Of a DNA stretch of 64,000 nt, positions 1 through 9,559 are shown piece by piece (positions within the stretch are counted from its first letter, which is position 1; every line of letters starts with the position of its first letter). The notes beneath the pieces are model-generated. The model worked only from the letters and a program-made list of their open reading frames with translations, ran no database searches and was not told the DNA's origin. Both the position numbers and the translations under genes were made by a program. The stretch is from Eoetvoesiella caeni (GTDB lineage: Bacteria; Pseudomonadota; Gammaproteobacteria; Burkholderiales; Burkholderiaceae_B): assembly GCF_003315175.1 (NCBI RefSeq), contig NZ_QNRQ01000005.1:186001-250000 (forward strand). The letters are read 5' to 3'.

Positions 1-358
1 CAAATTCGGCTACGTCGGCGCAAACGCTGATAATGGCCTTGGAGTCGTCGGCCAAAGAAGGGTCGCCCGAATGCAAGTTATGGAACCACAGAAACAGGCC
101 GTTTTTTTGGTCGAGCACGGTATCGCAAAGGCAATCGTAAAGGGCATCGAGATTGCCGCCGAAGAACTCGGGAAAGTCGATGGCCTTGACGACAGCGCGC
201 AAGACCGCCGAGCGGCTGCGAGCACGGTCGCAGTCGATGACGTACACGGTAAGGCCCGCCGCATGCGCGTGTTCAAGCGCGTCTTCACGGCCGATTTGAG
301 AGGCATCGAGCAGACCGCCTTTCTTCAGCTTGTTCTGTAATGCCTGAGCTTGGGTCAT
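1..358 (-). CDS. Barstar-family inhibitor-like protein (partial, 3' end outside window)
   Basis: This reading frame starts at ATG 358 and runs off the left edge, so only about 119 N-terminal residues are visible. Residues about 62-80 read DFPEFFGGNLDALYDCL, which is the hallmark of the barstar fold (P-x-x-F-G-x-N-x-D-A-L-x-D-x-L). A short N-terminal part precedes it with a strand-like VYVIDCD. Barstar itself is the tight intracellular inhibitor of the RNase barnase; many bacterial homologs stand alone and have no proven target. The start overlaps the stop of the patatin gene upstream by ATGA (355-358), which implies translational coupling. No barnase-like RNase is visible in this window. The family call is firm, the biological target is unknown. 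Confidence 0.8.
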   Translation of the reverse strand, partial: MTQAQALQNKLKKGGLLDASQIGREDALEHAHAAGLTVYVIDCDRARSRSAVLRAVVKAIDFPEFFGGNLDALYDCLCDTVLDQKNGLFLWFHNLHSGDPSLADDSKAIISVCADVAEF

Positions 359-1590
359 TGTGGCGTCTCCTTAAAAAACGCTTTGACTTCTTCCATACGG
401 TTCATGCTATCGGTACGACCTAGTTGTATCAGCGCTTGTGTATAACGGGCCTCGAACAGCAAATATGACACGAGCGTCCCACCTGTATGCAAGCCGGAAT
501 CAGACGATACACCGAGAACGCGGAAAAGTGTACGAACTGCCTTAGGTATTTCATCCAGGTACTCAAGCGCTATTTCGTCCAGCGAACGGCTGGGGGTAAT
601 GGCGAACATCGTAATCGGGCGCAGCGACTGCGACTGCCGCGCGTCTTCGGGCAATAACTGCAACAACTCGTTGATACGCTCGAGCCGTTCCACATCCATA
701 GACAAGCCATCCAGGAAAATGTTCGATAAGGCGTTGCCGCTGATTTGCGCCAGCGTGGGATAAGGGGGGTCGATGCCGGCAGGCTCGTCGGATTTATCGT
801 CTCGATGGCCGGTGCCTATGACAAAGAGTTTCGTTGCTCCCAGGTGTATGGCGGGGCTCAAGGGCGCCAATTGCCGCATCGACCCGTCCCCGCACCACTC
901 GGTGGCGCCTTGCACCAGCAGGGCCTGGGCCGGAAACACAAAAGGTATGGAACTGGACGCCAGCAAGTGATCGACGCCGATGGTGCTGGGAACCGCGCGC
1001 CGCAGGGACCGGGTCCAGGGCAGAAAAGACGTTTTCGATTGGTAGAAAATAATATGTTCGCCGCTGGAATAAGCCGCCGCCGTGACTGCCAGCGCCTCCA
1101 GGCAGCCGCGTTCCAGATTGCGATTCAGGCGGCCGAAGTCCAGGGCGCCCGTCAACAATTCGCCCAGAGGCGCATTGTCGAGCAAAGAGCGCGGGTGCTG
1201 GCCGCGGCGGTCGGGCATGATCCAGCCCAGCGTCAGCATCGTCAGCCAGCGCAGCCCCGTTTGCAGCAAAGCCGCGCCATCGGCGCGATACACCATGTCG
1301 GTGTGGATGTTTCCCCACAGATGCTGCAGCCGCGCGATGGCGGCATGCGGATCGTTGGCGCGGCTGGCCAGCGCCGTCGCATTGATGGCGCCGGCCGAAG
1401 TGCCGCAAATAATGGGAAATGGATTGACGAACGAGTGCGAACGCTGGGGATCGAGAATATCGAGCACGCCCGACAGCACACCGACCTGATAGGCGGCCCG
1501 CGCGCCGCCCCCGGTAAGAATTAAGCCTATCGACGATCTAGGGACGTCCATAGGCCTGCCACTATGAATAGTTGCGCGGGGTATTGGCAT
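355..1590 (-). CDS. Patatin-like phospholipase family protein
   Basis: This 411-residue protein has the patatin Ser-Asp dyad layout: an oxyanion motif GGGARAAY at residues 28-34 region, the nucleophile elbow GTSAG with Ser about 65, and a DGS motif (WCGDGSMRQ) in the C-terminal half for the catalytic Asp. Family members are serine acyl hydrolases acting on phospholipids or other acyl esters; the substrate here is unknown. No signal peptide or membrane segment is obvious, so it is probably cytosolic or peripheral. The longest frame begins inside the 3' end of maeB (1562-1590); an internal ATG at 1551 (MDVPRSS) would avoid the overlap and is the more likely start, but neither start has a strong ribosome-binding site. 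Its stop overlaps the barstar-like gene start. Confidence 0.88.
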   Translation of the reverse strand: MPIPRATIHSGRPMDVPRSSIGLILTGGGARAAYQVGVLSGVLDILDPQRSHSFVNPFPIICGTSAGAINATALASRANDPHAAIARLQHLWGNIHTDMVYRADGAALLQTGLRWLTMLTLGWIMPDRRGQHPRSLLDNAPLGELLTGALDFGRLNRNLERGCLEALAVTAAAYSSGEHIIFYQSKTSFLPWTRSLRRAVPSTIGVDHLLASSSIPFVFPAQALLVQGATEWCGDGSMRQLAPLSPAIHLGATKLFVIGTGHRDDKSDEPAGIDPPYPTLAQISGNALSNIFLDGLSMDVERLERINELLQLLPEDARQSQSLRPITMFAITPSRSLDEIALEYLDEIPKAVRTLFRVLGVSSDSGLHTGGTLVSYLLFEARYTQALIQLGRTDSMNRMEEVKAFFKETPQ

Positions 1591-3859
1591 CGACCACGGT
1601 CAATGCAGCCATGTTCACGATGCGGCGCACCGTGGAACTGGAGGTAAGAATATGCACTGGCGCGTTCAGCCCCAGCAGGAACGGGCCCACCGCCACATTG
1701 CCGCCCGCGGCGGTCTTGAGCAAGTTATAAGCGATATTGCCGGCATCGACGCTGGGGCAAATAAGCAAATTGGCCTCGCCCTTGAGCGTGGTGCTGGGCA
1801 GGATGCGCTTGCGCAAGGCTTCGTCCAGGGCGCAGTCGCCGTGCATTTCGCCGTCGACTTCAAGGTCGGGCGCCTGTTGGCGGATGATGTCCAGGGCTTC
1901 GCGCATTTTAGTGCCCGAGGCCGAGCTGCCGGTGCCGAAGTTGGAGCGCGACAGCAAGGCCGCCTTGGGCTCGATATTGAGCCGGCGCATTTCAGCGGCC
2001 GCCGCGATCGTGATCTCGGCGATCTGCTCGGCGGTGGGATCATCATTGACATGAGTGTCGGCCAGCGCAATCGTGCGCTCGGCCAACAGCAGGATGTTCA
2101 TGGCCGCATAGGTTTTTGCGCCCGGCGCCATGCCGATGACTTCGTTGATGAAGCGCAGGTGGTCGGCGTAGGCGCCCACCGTGCCGCAAACCATGCCGTC
2201 AGCATCGCCCAGATGAACCATCATGGCGCCGATCAGGGTAAGGCGGCGGCGCATCTCGACGCGCGCCATTTCTTTGGTGACGCCTCGGCGGCACATCATT
2301 TCCCAGTAAGTGGTCCAGTAGCGATGAAAACGCTCGTCGTATTCGGGATTGGTGACCTCGACGTCCACGCCCAGGCGGATGCGCAGGCCGTATTTTTTAA
2401 TGCGGTCTTCCAGCACCGCCGGACGGCCGATAAGTATGGGCTTGGCCAGCTTTTCGTCGACCACGACCTGCACGGCGCGCAGCACACGTTCGTCTTCGGC
2501 CTCGCTGAAGACAATGCGCGACTTGCCGCCGTCGCGGACCAAGCCCTTGGCGATGGAAAACAGCGGCTTCATGAAGGAGCCGGAACGATACGTGAACTGC
2601 TGCAGTTCTTCGGCGTAGGCGTCGAAATCCTTGATGGGACGGGTCGCCACGCCGTCTTCCATGGCCGCGCGGGCCACCGCCGGCGCTATCCGCACAATAA
2701 GACGCGGGTCGAAAGGCTTGGGAATGAGGTATTCGGGACCGAACGACACGCCGTAGGTGCCGTAGGCCGCCGCCACCACATCGTTCTGCTCTTCCTGGGC
2801 CAGCTGCGATATGGCGTTTACCGCCGCTTTTTCCATCCCGCGCGTGATCGTGGTTGCGCCGACATCGAGCGCGCCGCGGAAAATATACGGGAAGCACAAG
2901 ACATTGTTGACCTGGTTGGGATAGTCGGAACGCCCGGTTGCCATGATGATGTCGTCACGCACCGCGTGCGCGTCTTCAGGCAGGATTTCGGGCGCGGGGT
3001 TGGCCAGGGCAAGAATGACCGGCCGAGCCGCCATCTTGGCCACCATGGCGGGCTTGAGCACCCCGCCGGCCGACAAGCCCAGGAATACGTCGGCGCCTTC
3101 GATGATGTCATCCAGCTTGCGCGCCGAAGTCTCTTGCGCAAAGCGCGATTTGTCCGGGTCCATGAGAGTCGTGCGGCCTTTGTAGACCACGCCCTCGATA
3201 TCCGACACCCAGATATGCTCGATGGGCAAGCCCAGGTCGACCAGCAAATCCAGGCAAGCCAACGCGGCCGCGCCTGCGCCCGACACCGCCAGCTTGATGG
3301 TCTTGATGTCTTTTTCGGCGACTTTCAGGCCGCTGAGAAAAGCCGAAGCCACGCAAATGGCGGTGCCGTGCTGATCGTCGTGAAAAACGGGAATCTTCAT
3401 GCGTTCGCGCAGCTTGCGCTCGACGATGAAGCATTCGGGCGCCTTGATGTCTTCAAGGTTGATGCCACCGAAAGTGGGCTCCAGGCCGGCAATGATGTCG
3501 ACCAGCTTGTCGGGGTCGGTCTCGTTGATTTCAATGTCGAAAACGTCGATGCCCGAGAATTTCTTGAACAGCACGGCCTTGCCTTCCATGACCGGCTTGG
3601 AGGCCAGCGGGCCGATATTGCCCAAACCCAGCACGGCCGTGCCGTTGGTAATGACGCCGACCAGATTGCCCCGCCCGGTATAGCGATAGGCGTTTTGCGG
3701 ATCGTTGACGATTTCTTCGCAAGCCGCCGCCACCCCCGGCGAATAAGCCAAAGCCAGGTCTCGCTGATTGGAAAGCTGCTTGGTCGGCACCACCGCTATT
3801 TTGCCGGGGCGTCCGGACTCGTGATACTCAAGCGCCGCTTTACGAAGATTCTCGTCCAT
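1562..3859 (-). CDS. maeB: NADP-dependent malic enzyme with phosphotransacetylase-like C-terminal domain
   Basis: This 765-residue protein is the two-domain MaeB type. The first ~430 residues are the malic enzyme domain ([12 protein letters not shown] near residue 40, DDQHGTAI near 160, nucleotide-binding [12 protein letters not shown] near 190). The remaining ~330 residues resemble phosphate acetyltransferase and are regulatory in characterised relatives. It oxidatively decarboxylates malate to pyruvate and supplies NADPH in the cytosol. The length matches E. coli MaeB (759 aa). The ATG at 3859 gives the expected N-terminus ([13 protein letters not shown]). The antisense strand of this gene is almost fully open (about 740 codons), which I treat as a GC-composition artefact. 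Confidence 0.97.
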   Translation of the reverse strand: MDENLRKAALEYHESGRPGKIAVVPTKQLSNQRDLALAYSPGVAAACEEIVNDPQNAYRYTGRGNLVGVITNGTAVLGLGNIGPLASKPVMEGKAVLFKKFSGIDVFDIEINETDPDKLVDIIAGLEPTFGGINLEDIKAPECFIVERKLRERMKIPVFHDDQHGTAICVASAFLSGLKVAEKDIKTIKLAVSGAGAAALACLDLLVDLGLPIEHIWVSDIEGVVYKGRTTLMDPDKSRFAQETSARKLDDIIEGADVFLGLSAGGVLKPAMVAKMAARPVILALANPAPEILPEDAHAVRDDIIMATGRSDYPNQVNNVLCFPYIFRGALDVGATTITRGMEKAAVNAISQLAQEEQNDVVAAAYGTYGVSFGPEYLIPKPFDPRLIVRIAPAVARAAMEDGVATRPIKDFDAYAEELQQFTYRSGSFMKPLFSIAKGLVRDGGKSRIVFSEAEDERVLRAVQVVVDEKLAKPILIGRPAVLEDRIKKYGLRIRLGVDVEVTNPEYDERFHRYWTTYWEMMCRRGVTKEMARVEMRRRLTLIGAMMVHLGDADGMVCGTVGAYADHLRFINEVIGMAPGAKTYAAMNILLLAERTIALADTHVNDDPTAEQIAEITIAAAAEMRRLNIEPKAALLSRSNFGTGSSASGTKMREALDIIRQQAPDLEVDGEMHGDCALDEALRKRILPSTTLKGEANLLICPSVDAGNIAYNLLKTAAGGNVAVGPFLLGLNAPVHILTSSSTVRRIVNMAALTVVDANTPRNYS

Positions 3860-3960
3860 AATATTTTTACGATATGAAATTGAAATAGGTACTCATTCTA
3901 GCCCTTAGCAGCCTTCCGGGCACGGGCCGCCCGGATAAATCGCCGCCGGACAAGAAAAGA

Positions 3961-4887
3961 TTACAGATCTTGCCCCGGATGGGGGAAAAGACCTTGCGGA
4001 TCGAACAGTTCTTTTACCCGTGCGTCAAGCTCGATGGCCTGGGCCCACACGATGTCGTCGGGCGATTGGCGGCTTAGGGAAAAGCCGTTGAAATCGGCCT
4101 CGCCGGCCAGGGATAGGGCCAGTTCGTCCAGCACCAGCCATTCCAGCCAGCCCAGGTCGCCGCCATGGCCCAGCAGCAGATGCGAGAGGTTGACGGTTTG
4201 CCCAGGCTGCGGCAGCAAAGCGTCCAGGCGATAACGTGCAGGCCAGGCAGCGGCCTGGCGGCAGGTTTGCCCTTCTGTTGACGCGGCGGCCTGGAACAGC
4301 GCCGGAACCAATTTTTGTAATGCCAGGCTGGCCAATGGCTGGCGATTATGCTCGCCGAACGGGCCCAGCGTAGCCTGGGTGCCATCAGCCAGCAGCACGC
4401 AAGCATGGGCTACCCCGGAACTGTGCGTGGCGCCTGGAGCCCAGGCGTGCAAGGAACGGTCGGCCAGCCAGGCCGCCACGCTAAGGTAGCCCGGAAGCCC
4501 GCCAAACTGCTTGAGCCCCGCGTCTTCCAGTTCGCCCAGCGTGCAGCCTGGCTGCACGAACCATTTTGTATCGTCGCCGGGCAGGCGCTGGCACTGGGTC
4601 AATTGGCGCCCCAGTTCTATCCACAGTACCGACTGATGCGACTGGCTAGCCGCCTGGTTGATGCCGTCCAGCACCAGCACAATGCCATGCTCGGCGCACA
4701 ATGCGCGGGCCCGATGCATATCGGCCGCGTCGCCGGGCGTAAGCCGCGCGCTGCCCGCGCCATCGTAAAAGCCATAGTCCAGGAAATCGCCCGAAACGCT
4801 GCGCTGCATGCGCTTGCAAAACGCTTCCCAGGGAGTCTTCGAAGAACGCCGTCCCATCAAAAAAGCGCGACGAGAAGAAAACCGCAT
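3961..4887 (-). CDS. FAD-linked oxidase-like protein, reduced version
   Basis: This 308-residue protein looks like a shortened relative of FAD-binding type 4 (vanillyl-alcohol oxidase / glycolate oxidase GlcE) proteins. It has a QPGCTLGELEDAGLKQFGG stretch near residue 130, a HSSGVAHACVLLADGTQA stretch near 185, and the typical C-terminus KELFDPQGLFPHPG. The usual glycine-rich FAD anchor with GG-x-x-x-G is poorly recognisable, so flavin binding is uncertain. The N-terminus SSRRAFLMG resembles a twin-arginine motif but lacks a hydrophobic segment after it. I chose ATG 4887, which has AAGGA about 9 bases upstream, over a GTG at 4893. It is divergent from the aminotransferase gene with about 90 bp between starts and lies upstream of maeB. 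Confidence 0.65.
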   Translation of the reverse strand: MRFSSRRAFLMGRRSSKTPWEAFCKRMQRSVSGDFLDYGFYDGAGSARLTPGDAADMHRARALCAEHGIVLVLDGINQAASQSHQSVLWIELGRQLTQCQRLPGDDTKWFVQPGCTLGELEDAGLKQFGGLPGYLSVAAWLADRSLHAWAPGATHSSGVAHACVLLADGTQATLGPFGEHNRQPLASLALQKLVPALFQAAASTEGQTCRQAAAWPARYRLDALLPQPGQTVNLSHLLLGHGGDLGWLEWLVLDELALSLAGEADFNGFSLSRQSPDDIVWAQAIELDARVKELFDPQGLFPHPGQDL

Positions 4888-4978
4888 GAACACAATTCCT
4901 TTTAAGCTGATCGGACGGCCGGTATGCTTCGGCTCAACGCTCTACAATACACGTTTCCCAGGAACCGGCTGCCTCTTT

Positions 4979-6142
4979 ATGTCCCGCCTTGCCTCACGCA
5001 CAGAACATGTCATGCAATTCTACGCTGTAGAGTTGTTCAAACAAGCCAACGCGCTCAACGCCCAGGGGCGGGATGTCATCAGCCTGGGCATAGGCGAACC
5101 CGATTTTACGGCGCCACCGCAAGTTGTGGAAACGCTTAGCCGGGCCGCCAAGGCGGGGCTAAGCGGCTACACATCGCCGGCCGGGCTGGCGGTGCTGCGC
5201 GAAGCCCTGGCGCTGTACTACAAAGAGCATTTTTCCGCGTCCGTTGACCCGAACCGGATCGTCATCACCAGCGGCGCCTCGGGCGCCCTGCTGCTGGCCG
5301 CCATGGCTCTGATCAATCCCGGCGACGAAGTCCTGATGCCCGACCCGTCCTACCCGGCCAACCAAAACTTCATCCTTGCCGCGGGCGGCGTCCCCCGCCT
5401 GGTCCCCAGCTCGGCGCAAGAGCGCTTCCAGCTTAGCGCCGAGCACGTGCGCCAGAACTGGGGGCCGGCAACCCGGGGCGTGCTTATTGCCTCGCCCAGC
5501 AATCCCACGGGCACCACCATTACCCTTGAAGAATTGCGCGAACTGGTTGCCGAAGTGCGCCAGCGCGACGGTTTCATCATCATGGATGAAATCTACCTGG
5601 GCCTGTACTACGGCAACACGCCGCGCAGCGCCCTGACGGTGGACGACGACATTGTCATCATCAATAGTTTTTCGAAGTATTTCCACATGACCGGATGGCG
5701 GCTGGGCTGGCTGATAGCACCGGCCGACATGGTTCCGGCCATTGAAAAAATGGCCGCCAGCCTGGCCATCTGCGCACCAACGCTGGCCCAGCATGCCGCC
5801 TTGACATGCTTCGAACCCGACGTCATGCGCATCTACGAAAACCGCCGGCTATCCTTCAAGCAGCGGCGCGACTATCTGCTGCCCGAACTCGAGCGCATCG
5901 GGCTGCATGTGCCTGTCGTACCCGACGGCGCGTTCTATATCTACACGGACATCAGCCGCTACAACACCAACAGCAGCGAGTTTTCGCATCGGCTGCTGCA
6001 TGAAGCCAGCGTCGCGGCCGTACCGGGGCATGACTTTGGAGTGGCCCATGCCGGCCATACGCTGCGCCTGTCCTACGCCACCGGCCTGGACCGGCTGAAA
6101 GAAGCGATAGGCCGGATAGAGCTGTTCTTGAACAAACTCTGA
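4979..6142 (+). CDS. PLP-dependent class I/II aminotransferase
   Basis: This 387-residue protein is a fold type I aminotransferase of the aspartate/aromatic/alanine subgroup. Visible landmarks are IGEPDFTAPP near residue 37, SNPTGTT near 175, DEIYLGLYY near 203, the PLP lysine in NSFSKYFHMTGWRLGW (Lys about 235) and LRLSYATG near the C-terminus for the substrate-binding Arg. It transfers an amino group between an amino acid and a 2-oxo acid; the exact substrate cannot be read from sequence. A longer open frame exists from 4808, but the ATG at 4979 (MSRLASRTEH) gives a normal family N-terminus and avoids overlapping the divergent gene. Confidence 0.9.
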   Translation: MSRLASRTEHVMQFYAVELFKQANALNAQGRDVISLGIGEPDFTAPPQVVETLSRAAKAGLSGYTSPAGLAVLREALALYYKEHFSASVDPNRIVITSGASGALLLAAMALINPGDEVLMPDPSYPANQNFILAAGGVPRLVPSSAQERFQLSAEHVRQNWGPATRGVLIASPSNPTGTTITLEELRELVAEVRQRDGFIIMDEIYLGLYYGNTPRSALTVDDDIVIINSFSKYFHMTGWRLGWLIAPADMVPAIEKMAASLAICAPTLAQHAALTCFEPDVMRIYENRRLSFKQRRDYLLPELERIGLHVPVVPDGAFYIYTDISRYNTNSSEFSHRLLHEASVAAVPGHDFGVAHAGHTLRLSYATGLDRLKEAIGRIELFLNKL

Positions 6143-6171
6143 AGCGGCACGGCGCGGCCGCCCGGCGGTTT

Positions 6172-7059
6172 TCAACTAAGGGGTATGCCCGAAGCCAGCG
6201 CAATGCGCCGGCGCTCGGCCAGGACCTTGGCGCCGTAGCCGCCATCGTCCGGCCCCGTGGAACCCACATAGCAGGCCAGCCCGCCCTCGATGGAGCCCCG
6301 CCGCTTGATGCAGTCCGACAAAATCTGCGCGCCGACCCGGATATTGGCAATGGGGTTGATAGCCGCGTCGGCCACGTCGCCAAAACGCGCGAATTTATCC
6401 TGGTGCACCTTGGTCATTACCTGCATCAACCCCTGGGCGCCAACGTGGCTTTCGGCAAACGGGTTGTAGCGCGACTCGATGGCAATTACAGCCAGCAGCA
6501 ATTGGGGATCCAGCTTCAATTCCTTGCCTACGGTAAACGCCGTCTGCACCAGCACGCCGGACACACTGCCGGCTATCTTGTATTTGCGGGCAATATAGCT
6601 GCGCAAGGCCTGGACCTGGGCCCGGGTGGTTCCCGGAATCGACAAAGCGTCCTCGCGCCGCAACGCCTGGGAAAAGGTGCGGCGGCTGGGCGCGGCGGCC
6701 ACCTCGGCGGCCGTCGTGCCGCCCGCCCCCGCCAGGACCACGCCCGCCGGAGGGGCCAACGGAACAGGCTCGGCCAGCGGCTTGGGTTCGGGCAAAGGCG
6801 ATATCTCGGCCAGCCCGCCAAGGCCGTAATCGGGCGACAAGTTGTCTTCGCGCAGCGCCGCCGGCCGCAAGCTGACCAGAATAGCCTCGTGCATTTGCCG
6901 GGACTGGTCGCGCAAAGACGGCACGGTAACGCCCAGCACAATGGTGACCAGCGCAGCAATGCCAAGATACACTGCCGCGACGTGCACCACTTCGCCCAGC
7001 GGATGAAAGACCACCCGCGCCAAATGACTGAACAGACTTTCCGAACTTCGGTCGGTCAT
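6172..7059 (-). CDS. Membrane-anchored lytic transglycosylase (SLT domain)
   Basis: This 295-residue protein has a single hydrophobic segment near residues 25-47 (VAAVYLGIAALVTIVLG), then a proline/alanine-rich linker, then a C-terminal Slt-type domain. The catalytic Glu lies in AVIAIESRYNPFAES, followed by VGAQGLMQVM, the usual ES...GLMQ signature. Such enzymes cleave the glycan strand of peptidoglycan non-hydrolytically, giving 1,6-anhydromuramyl ends. The anchor has no lipobox, so it is predicted as an inner-membrane protein with a periplasmic domain. The ATG at 7059 has AAGG about 8 bases upstream and was preferred to an upstream start at 7137. It converges on the aminotransferase gene. 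Confidence 0.88.
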   Translation of the reverse strand: MTDRSSESLFSHLARVVFHPLGEVVHVAAVYLGIAALVTIVLGVTVPSLRDQSRQMHEAILVSLRPAALREDNLSPDYGLGGLAEISPLPEPKPLAEPVPLAPPAGVVLAGAGGTTAAEVAAAPSRRTFSQALRREDALSIPGTTRAQVQALRSYIARKYKIAGSVSGVLVQTAFTVGKELKLDPQLLLAVIAIESRYNPFAESHVGAQGLMQVMTKVHQDKFARFGDVADAAINPIANIRVGAQILSDCIKRRGSIEGGLACYVGSTGPDDGGYGAKVLAERRRIALASGIPLS

Positions 7060-7157
7060 TAATGCAACCTTAATAATTTTGGAAATGAAGGCAATGTTAA
7101 CCTTAGACGGCCGTTTACACGAAACCCGAAATACCAAACCCGATTAGCGAGACGTAC

Positions 7158-8702
7158 TTGAAATACCGTGATCTGCGAGACTTTTTGACCCAGCTCGAAG
7201 GCCTGGGCGAGCTCAAACGCATAACGCGCCCCGTATCAACCCGCCTGGAGATGACGGAAATCAGCGACCGCGTCCTGCGCGCCGGCGGCCCCGCCCTGCT
7301 GTTCGAAGGCGCCGCGCACAATGGCGCGCCGGCTTCCATGCCGGTCCTGGCCAATCTGTTCGGCACGCCCAAGCGCGTGGCCATGGGCATGGGCGCCGAC
7401 GACGTAAGCTCTTTGCGCGACATCGGCGAATTACTGGCCTCGCTGCGCGAGCCCGAGGCCCCGCGCGGCCTGCGCGATGCGCTGGCCAAAGTGGCCATGC
7501 TCAAGACGGCCCTTTGGGACATGAGCCCCAAATCCATCAAAAGCCCCGCATGCCAGGAAATCGTCCTGGAAGGCGACGATGTCGACCTGAACTCGCTGCC
7601 GCTGCAGTTCTGCTGGCCCGGCGATGTCGCCCCGCTGCTTACCTGGGGGCTGGTGATCACGCGCGGTCCCAATGCCAAGCGGCAGAATCTGGGCATCTAC
7701 CGCCAGCAGCTTCTGGGACGCAACAAGCTGATCATGCGCTGGCTCTCGCATCGCGGCGGCGCGCTCGATTTTCGCGATCATGCATTGGCCCATCCGGGTC
7801 AGCCGTTTCCCATTGCGGTTGCCCTGGGCGCCGACCCGGCCACCATACTGGGCGCGGTTACCCCGGTACCCGACAGTCTTTCCGAATACCAGTTCGCCGG
7901 CCTGCTGCGCGGCTCGCGCACCCAGGTAGCCCAGGCTCTGGGCAGCAATCTCTCGGTGCCCGCCACCGCCGAAATCGTGCTCGAAGGGCATATTCTGCCC
8001 GCCGGCGACCCGCGCGCCCATGCGCCCAACGTGCCCGAAGGCTCGTCCGGCCCCAGCGACCGCAACTACGAAATGGCGCTGGAAGGCCCTTACGGCGACC
8101 ATACAGGCTACTACAACGAACAGGACTGGTTCCCGGTGTTTACGGTAGAGCGCATTACCATGCGCCGCAATCCCGTCTATCACAGCACCTACACCGGCAA
8201 GCCGCCCGACGAACCGGCCGTGCTGGGAGTGGCCCTGAACGAAGTCTTCGTGCCCCTGCTTAAACGGCAATTGCCCGAAATCGTCGACTTCTACCTGCCG
8301 CCCGAAGGCTGCAGCTACCGGCTGGCCGTCGTTTCCATCCGCAAGCAGTATCCAGGCCACGCCAAGCGCGTCATGTTCGGACTGTGGAGCGTATTGCGCC
8401 AATTCATGTACACAAAATTCATCGTCGTCGTCGACAAAGATGTGGACCCGCGCAACTGGCAGGAAGTCGTCTGGGCCATGACGACCCGCATGGATCCGGT
8501 GCGCGACACCTTGCTGGTGGAAAACACCCCTATCGACTACCTGGATTTCGCCTCGCCCGTTTCAGGCCTGGGCGGGAAAATGGGCATGGACGCCACCAAC
8601 AAATGGCCCGGCGAAACCCAGCGCGAATGGGGCACGCCCATTGTCATGGACGCCGACACCAAGGCGCGGGTCGATGCAATGTGGGGCGAGCTGGGTCTTT
8701 AG
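7158..8702 (+). CDS. ubiD: UbiD-type 3-polyprenyl-4-hydroxybenzoate decarboxylase
   Basis: This 514-residue protein matches UbiD over its whole length, beginning [20 protein letters not shown] as in E. coli UbiD and ending with the [14 protein letters not shown] region. UbiD removes the carboxyl group of the polyprenylated 4-hydroxybenzoate in ubiquinone synthesis, using the prenylated FMN made by UbiX. Conserved stretches include [15 protein letters not shown] and the E-rich [13 protein letters not shown]. The start is a TTG at 7158; no better ATG is in frame and family alignment supports it. It is divergent from the lytic transglycosylase gene. No ubiX is visible in the window. Confidence 0.95.
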   Translation: MKYRDLRDFLTQLEGLGELKRITRPVSTRLEMTEISDRVLRAGGPALLFEGAAHNGAPASMPVLANLFGTPKRVAMGMGADDVSSLRDIGELLASLREPEAPRGLRDALAKVAMLKTALWDMSPKSIKSPACQEIVLEGDDVDLNSLPLQFCWPGDVAPLLTWGLVITRGPNAKRQNLGIYRQQLLGRNKLIMRWLSHRGGALDFRDHALAHPGQPFPIAVALGADPATILGAVTPVPDSLSEYQFAGLLRGSRTQVAQALGSNLSVPATAEIVLEGHILPAGDPRAHAPNVPEGSSGPSDRNYEMALEGPYGDHTGYYNEQDWFPVFTVERITMRRNPVYHSTYTGKPPDEPAVLGVALNEVFVPLLKRQLPEIVDFYLPPEGCSYRLAVVSIRKQYPGHAKRVMFGLWSVLRQFMYTKFIVVVDKDVDPRNWQEVVWAMTTRMDPVRDTLLVENTPIDYLDFASPVSGLGGKMGMDATNKWPGETQREWGTPIVMDADTKARVDAMWGELGL

Positions 8703-8705
8703 GCT

Positions 8706-8724
8706 GGGGCAAGACCCCTGCCCC
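8706..8724. terminator. GC-rich hairpin between convergent ubiD and yqjK
   Basis: An inverted repeat GGGGCA-N7-TGCCCC sits 4 bases after the ubiD stop codon. It has no T run on either strand, so it may only be a weak or factor-assisted terminator, or an mRNA 3' stem. It lies between the ends of two convergent genes. Confidence 0.35.
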
Positions 8725-8770
8725 GCCTTGCCTTTAGCTGTTGGGCTTTGATGTTGACTTGATCTTGCGC

Positions 8771-9127
8771 CTACGCGCCGCCGGAGCCATGGCGGCTGCC
8801 GGTCTTGCGCCATAGTTGCCAACCCAGCAAGGCCCCGGCGCCCAGCTTGAGCCAGCGCAAGCGCGAACGCTTGCCCGTAAGAATGGCCGAAGCCCCCGAA
8901 ATCAAAAAAGGGTAGCGCCGCGCCACGCTCAAGGCGTGCAAAAACAAATCAACAGGCTTCTTGCCTCCTGCAAACGCCGGCAAGGCCTCTTTAAGCAGTC
9001 CCCTGGGCGACAAACTATCCCGGACTTGACGCACGCTGCGCGCCACGCCGTGGCGCTCAATGGCCGCCCGTGCGCGCAACAACTCGATGCGCGCATTGCG
9101 CTCGCCGGCGGTCTGGGGCTTTTTCAT
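8771..9127 (-). CDS. YqjK-like protein
   Basis: This 118-residue basic protein starts with a helix-rich ARIELLRARAAIERHGVA region and contains the short hydrophobic stretch YPFLISGASAIL and LKLGAGALLGW near the C-terminus. It is the third gene of a yqjD-yqjE-yqjK-like set and its ATG overlaps the stop of the yqjE-like gene (ATGA at 9124-9127), so it is translationally coupled. Function is unknown in all relatives. I name it from gene order and general character, since similarity of this short protein is weak by eye. Confidence 0.6.
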   Translation of the reverse strand: MKKPQTAGERNARIELLRARAAIERHGVARSVRQVRDSLSPRGLLKEALPAFAGGKKPVDLFLHALSVARRYPFLISGASAILTGKRSRLRWLKLGAGALLGWQLWRKTGSRHGSGGA

Positions 9128-9543
9128 GAATCGTCCCCCCGCACCCGGCCCGAATCGAGCGCATCGCCTGAAGGTTCGCGCAATCGTTCCACCAAATGCA
9201 TGTCGCGCTTGAGTTCATTGAGCGTGGCTGAAAACGGCATCGGTTCGAATATCAGTTCGCGCCGTACCGCCCAGAAAAACCCCGCGCCCACCAGCCCGTA
9301 CAGCAGGGCCAGCAAGCCCAGCGCCAGATAACGCTGGTCGGTGGGCCAAAAATACAGCGCCACCGCAATGGAAAAAACCAGCAAGGCCAGGGTGATAAAC
9401 AAAAGCGCGGCAAACGCCATGCCCAAAACTATGACAAGGCGGGCCTTTTGCTCGGACGCCTCGATGGAGAACAGTTCGAGCCGCGTGCAAATGACGGACA
9501 GCAACGTGCCCGCCAAGTCGCCGACAGATTGTCTAAGCGCCAT
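9124..9543 (-). CDS. YqjE-like (phage holin superfamily type) membrane protein
   Basis: This 139-residue protein has an amphipathic N-terminus (VGDLAGTLLSVICTRLELFSIE) followed by two strong membrane segments, about residues 33-58 and 70-95. This is the architecture of the Actinobacteria/proteobacterial holin-like family that includes E. coli YqjE. Despite the family name it is a resident membrane protein with no demonstrated lysis role. It lies between the DUF883 (YqjD-like) gene upstream and the YqjK-like gene downstream, and overlaps the latter by 4 bases. Confidence 0.75.
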   Translation of the reverse strand: MALRQSVGDLAGTLLSVICTRLELFSIEASEQKARLVIVLGMAFAALLFITLALLVFSIAVALYFWPTDQRYLALGLLALLYGLVGAGFFWAVRRELIFEPMPFSATLNELKRDMHLVERLREPSGDALDSGRVRGDDS

Positions 9544-9559
9544 AGTCGGATAATCCCGA

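Noticed and set aside
1652-3877. A 741-codon open frame antisense to maeB
   Set aside because: It mirrors the codon pattern of maeB in a GC-rich genome, has no recognisable domain and would fully overlap a certain gene.
9124-9543. Phage holin / prophage remnant
   Set aside because: The holin superfamily label fits only the membrane topology; the yqjD-yqjE-yqjK order shows a resident operon and no phage genes are near.
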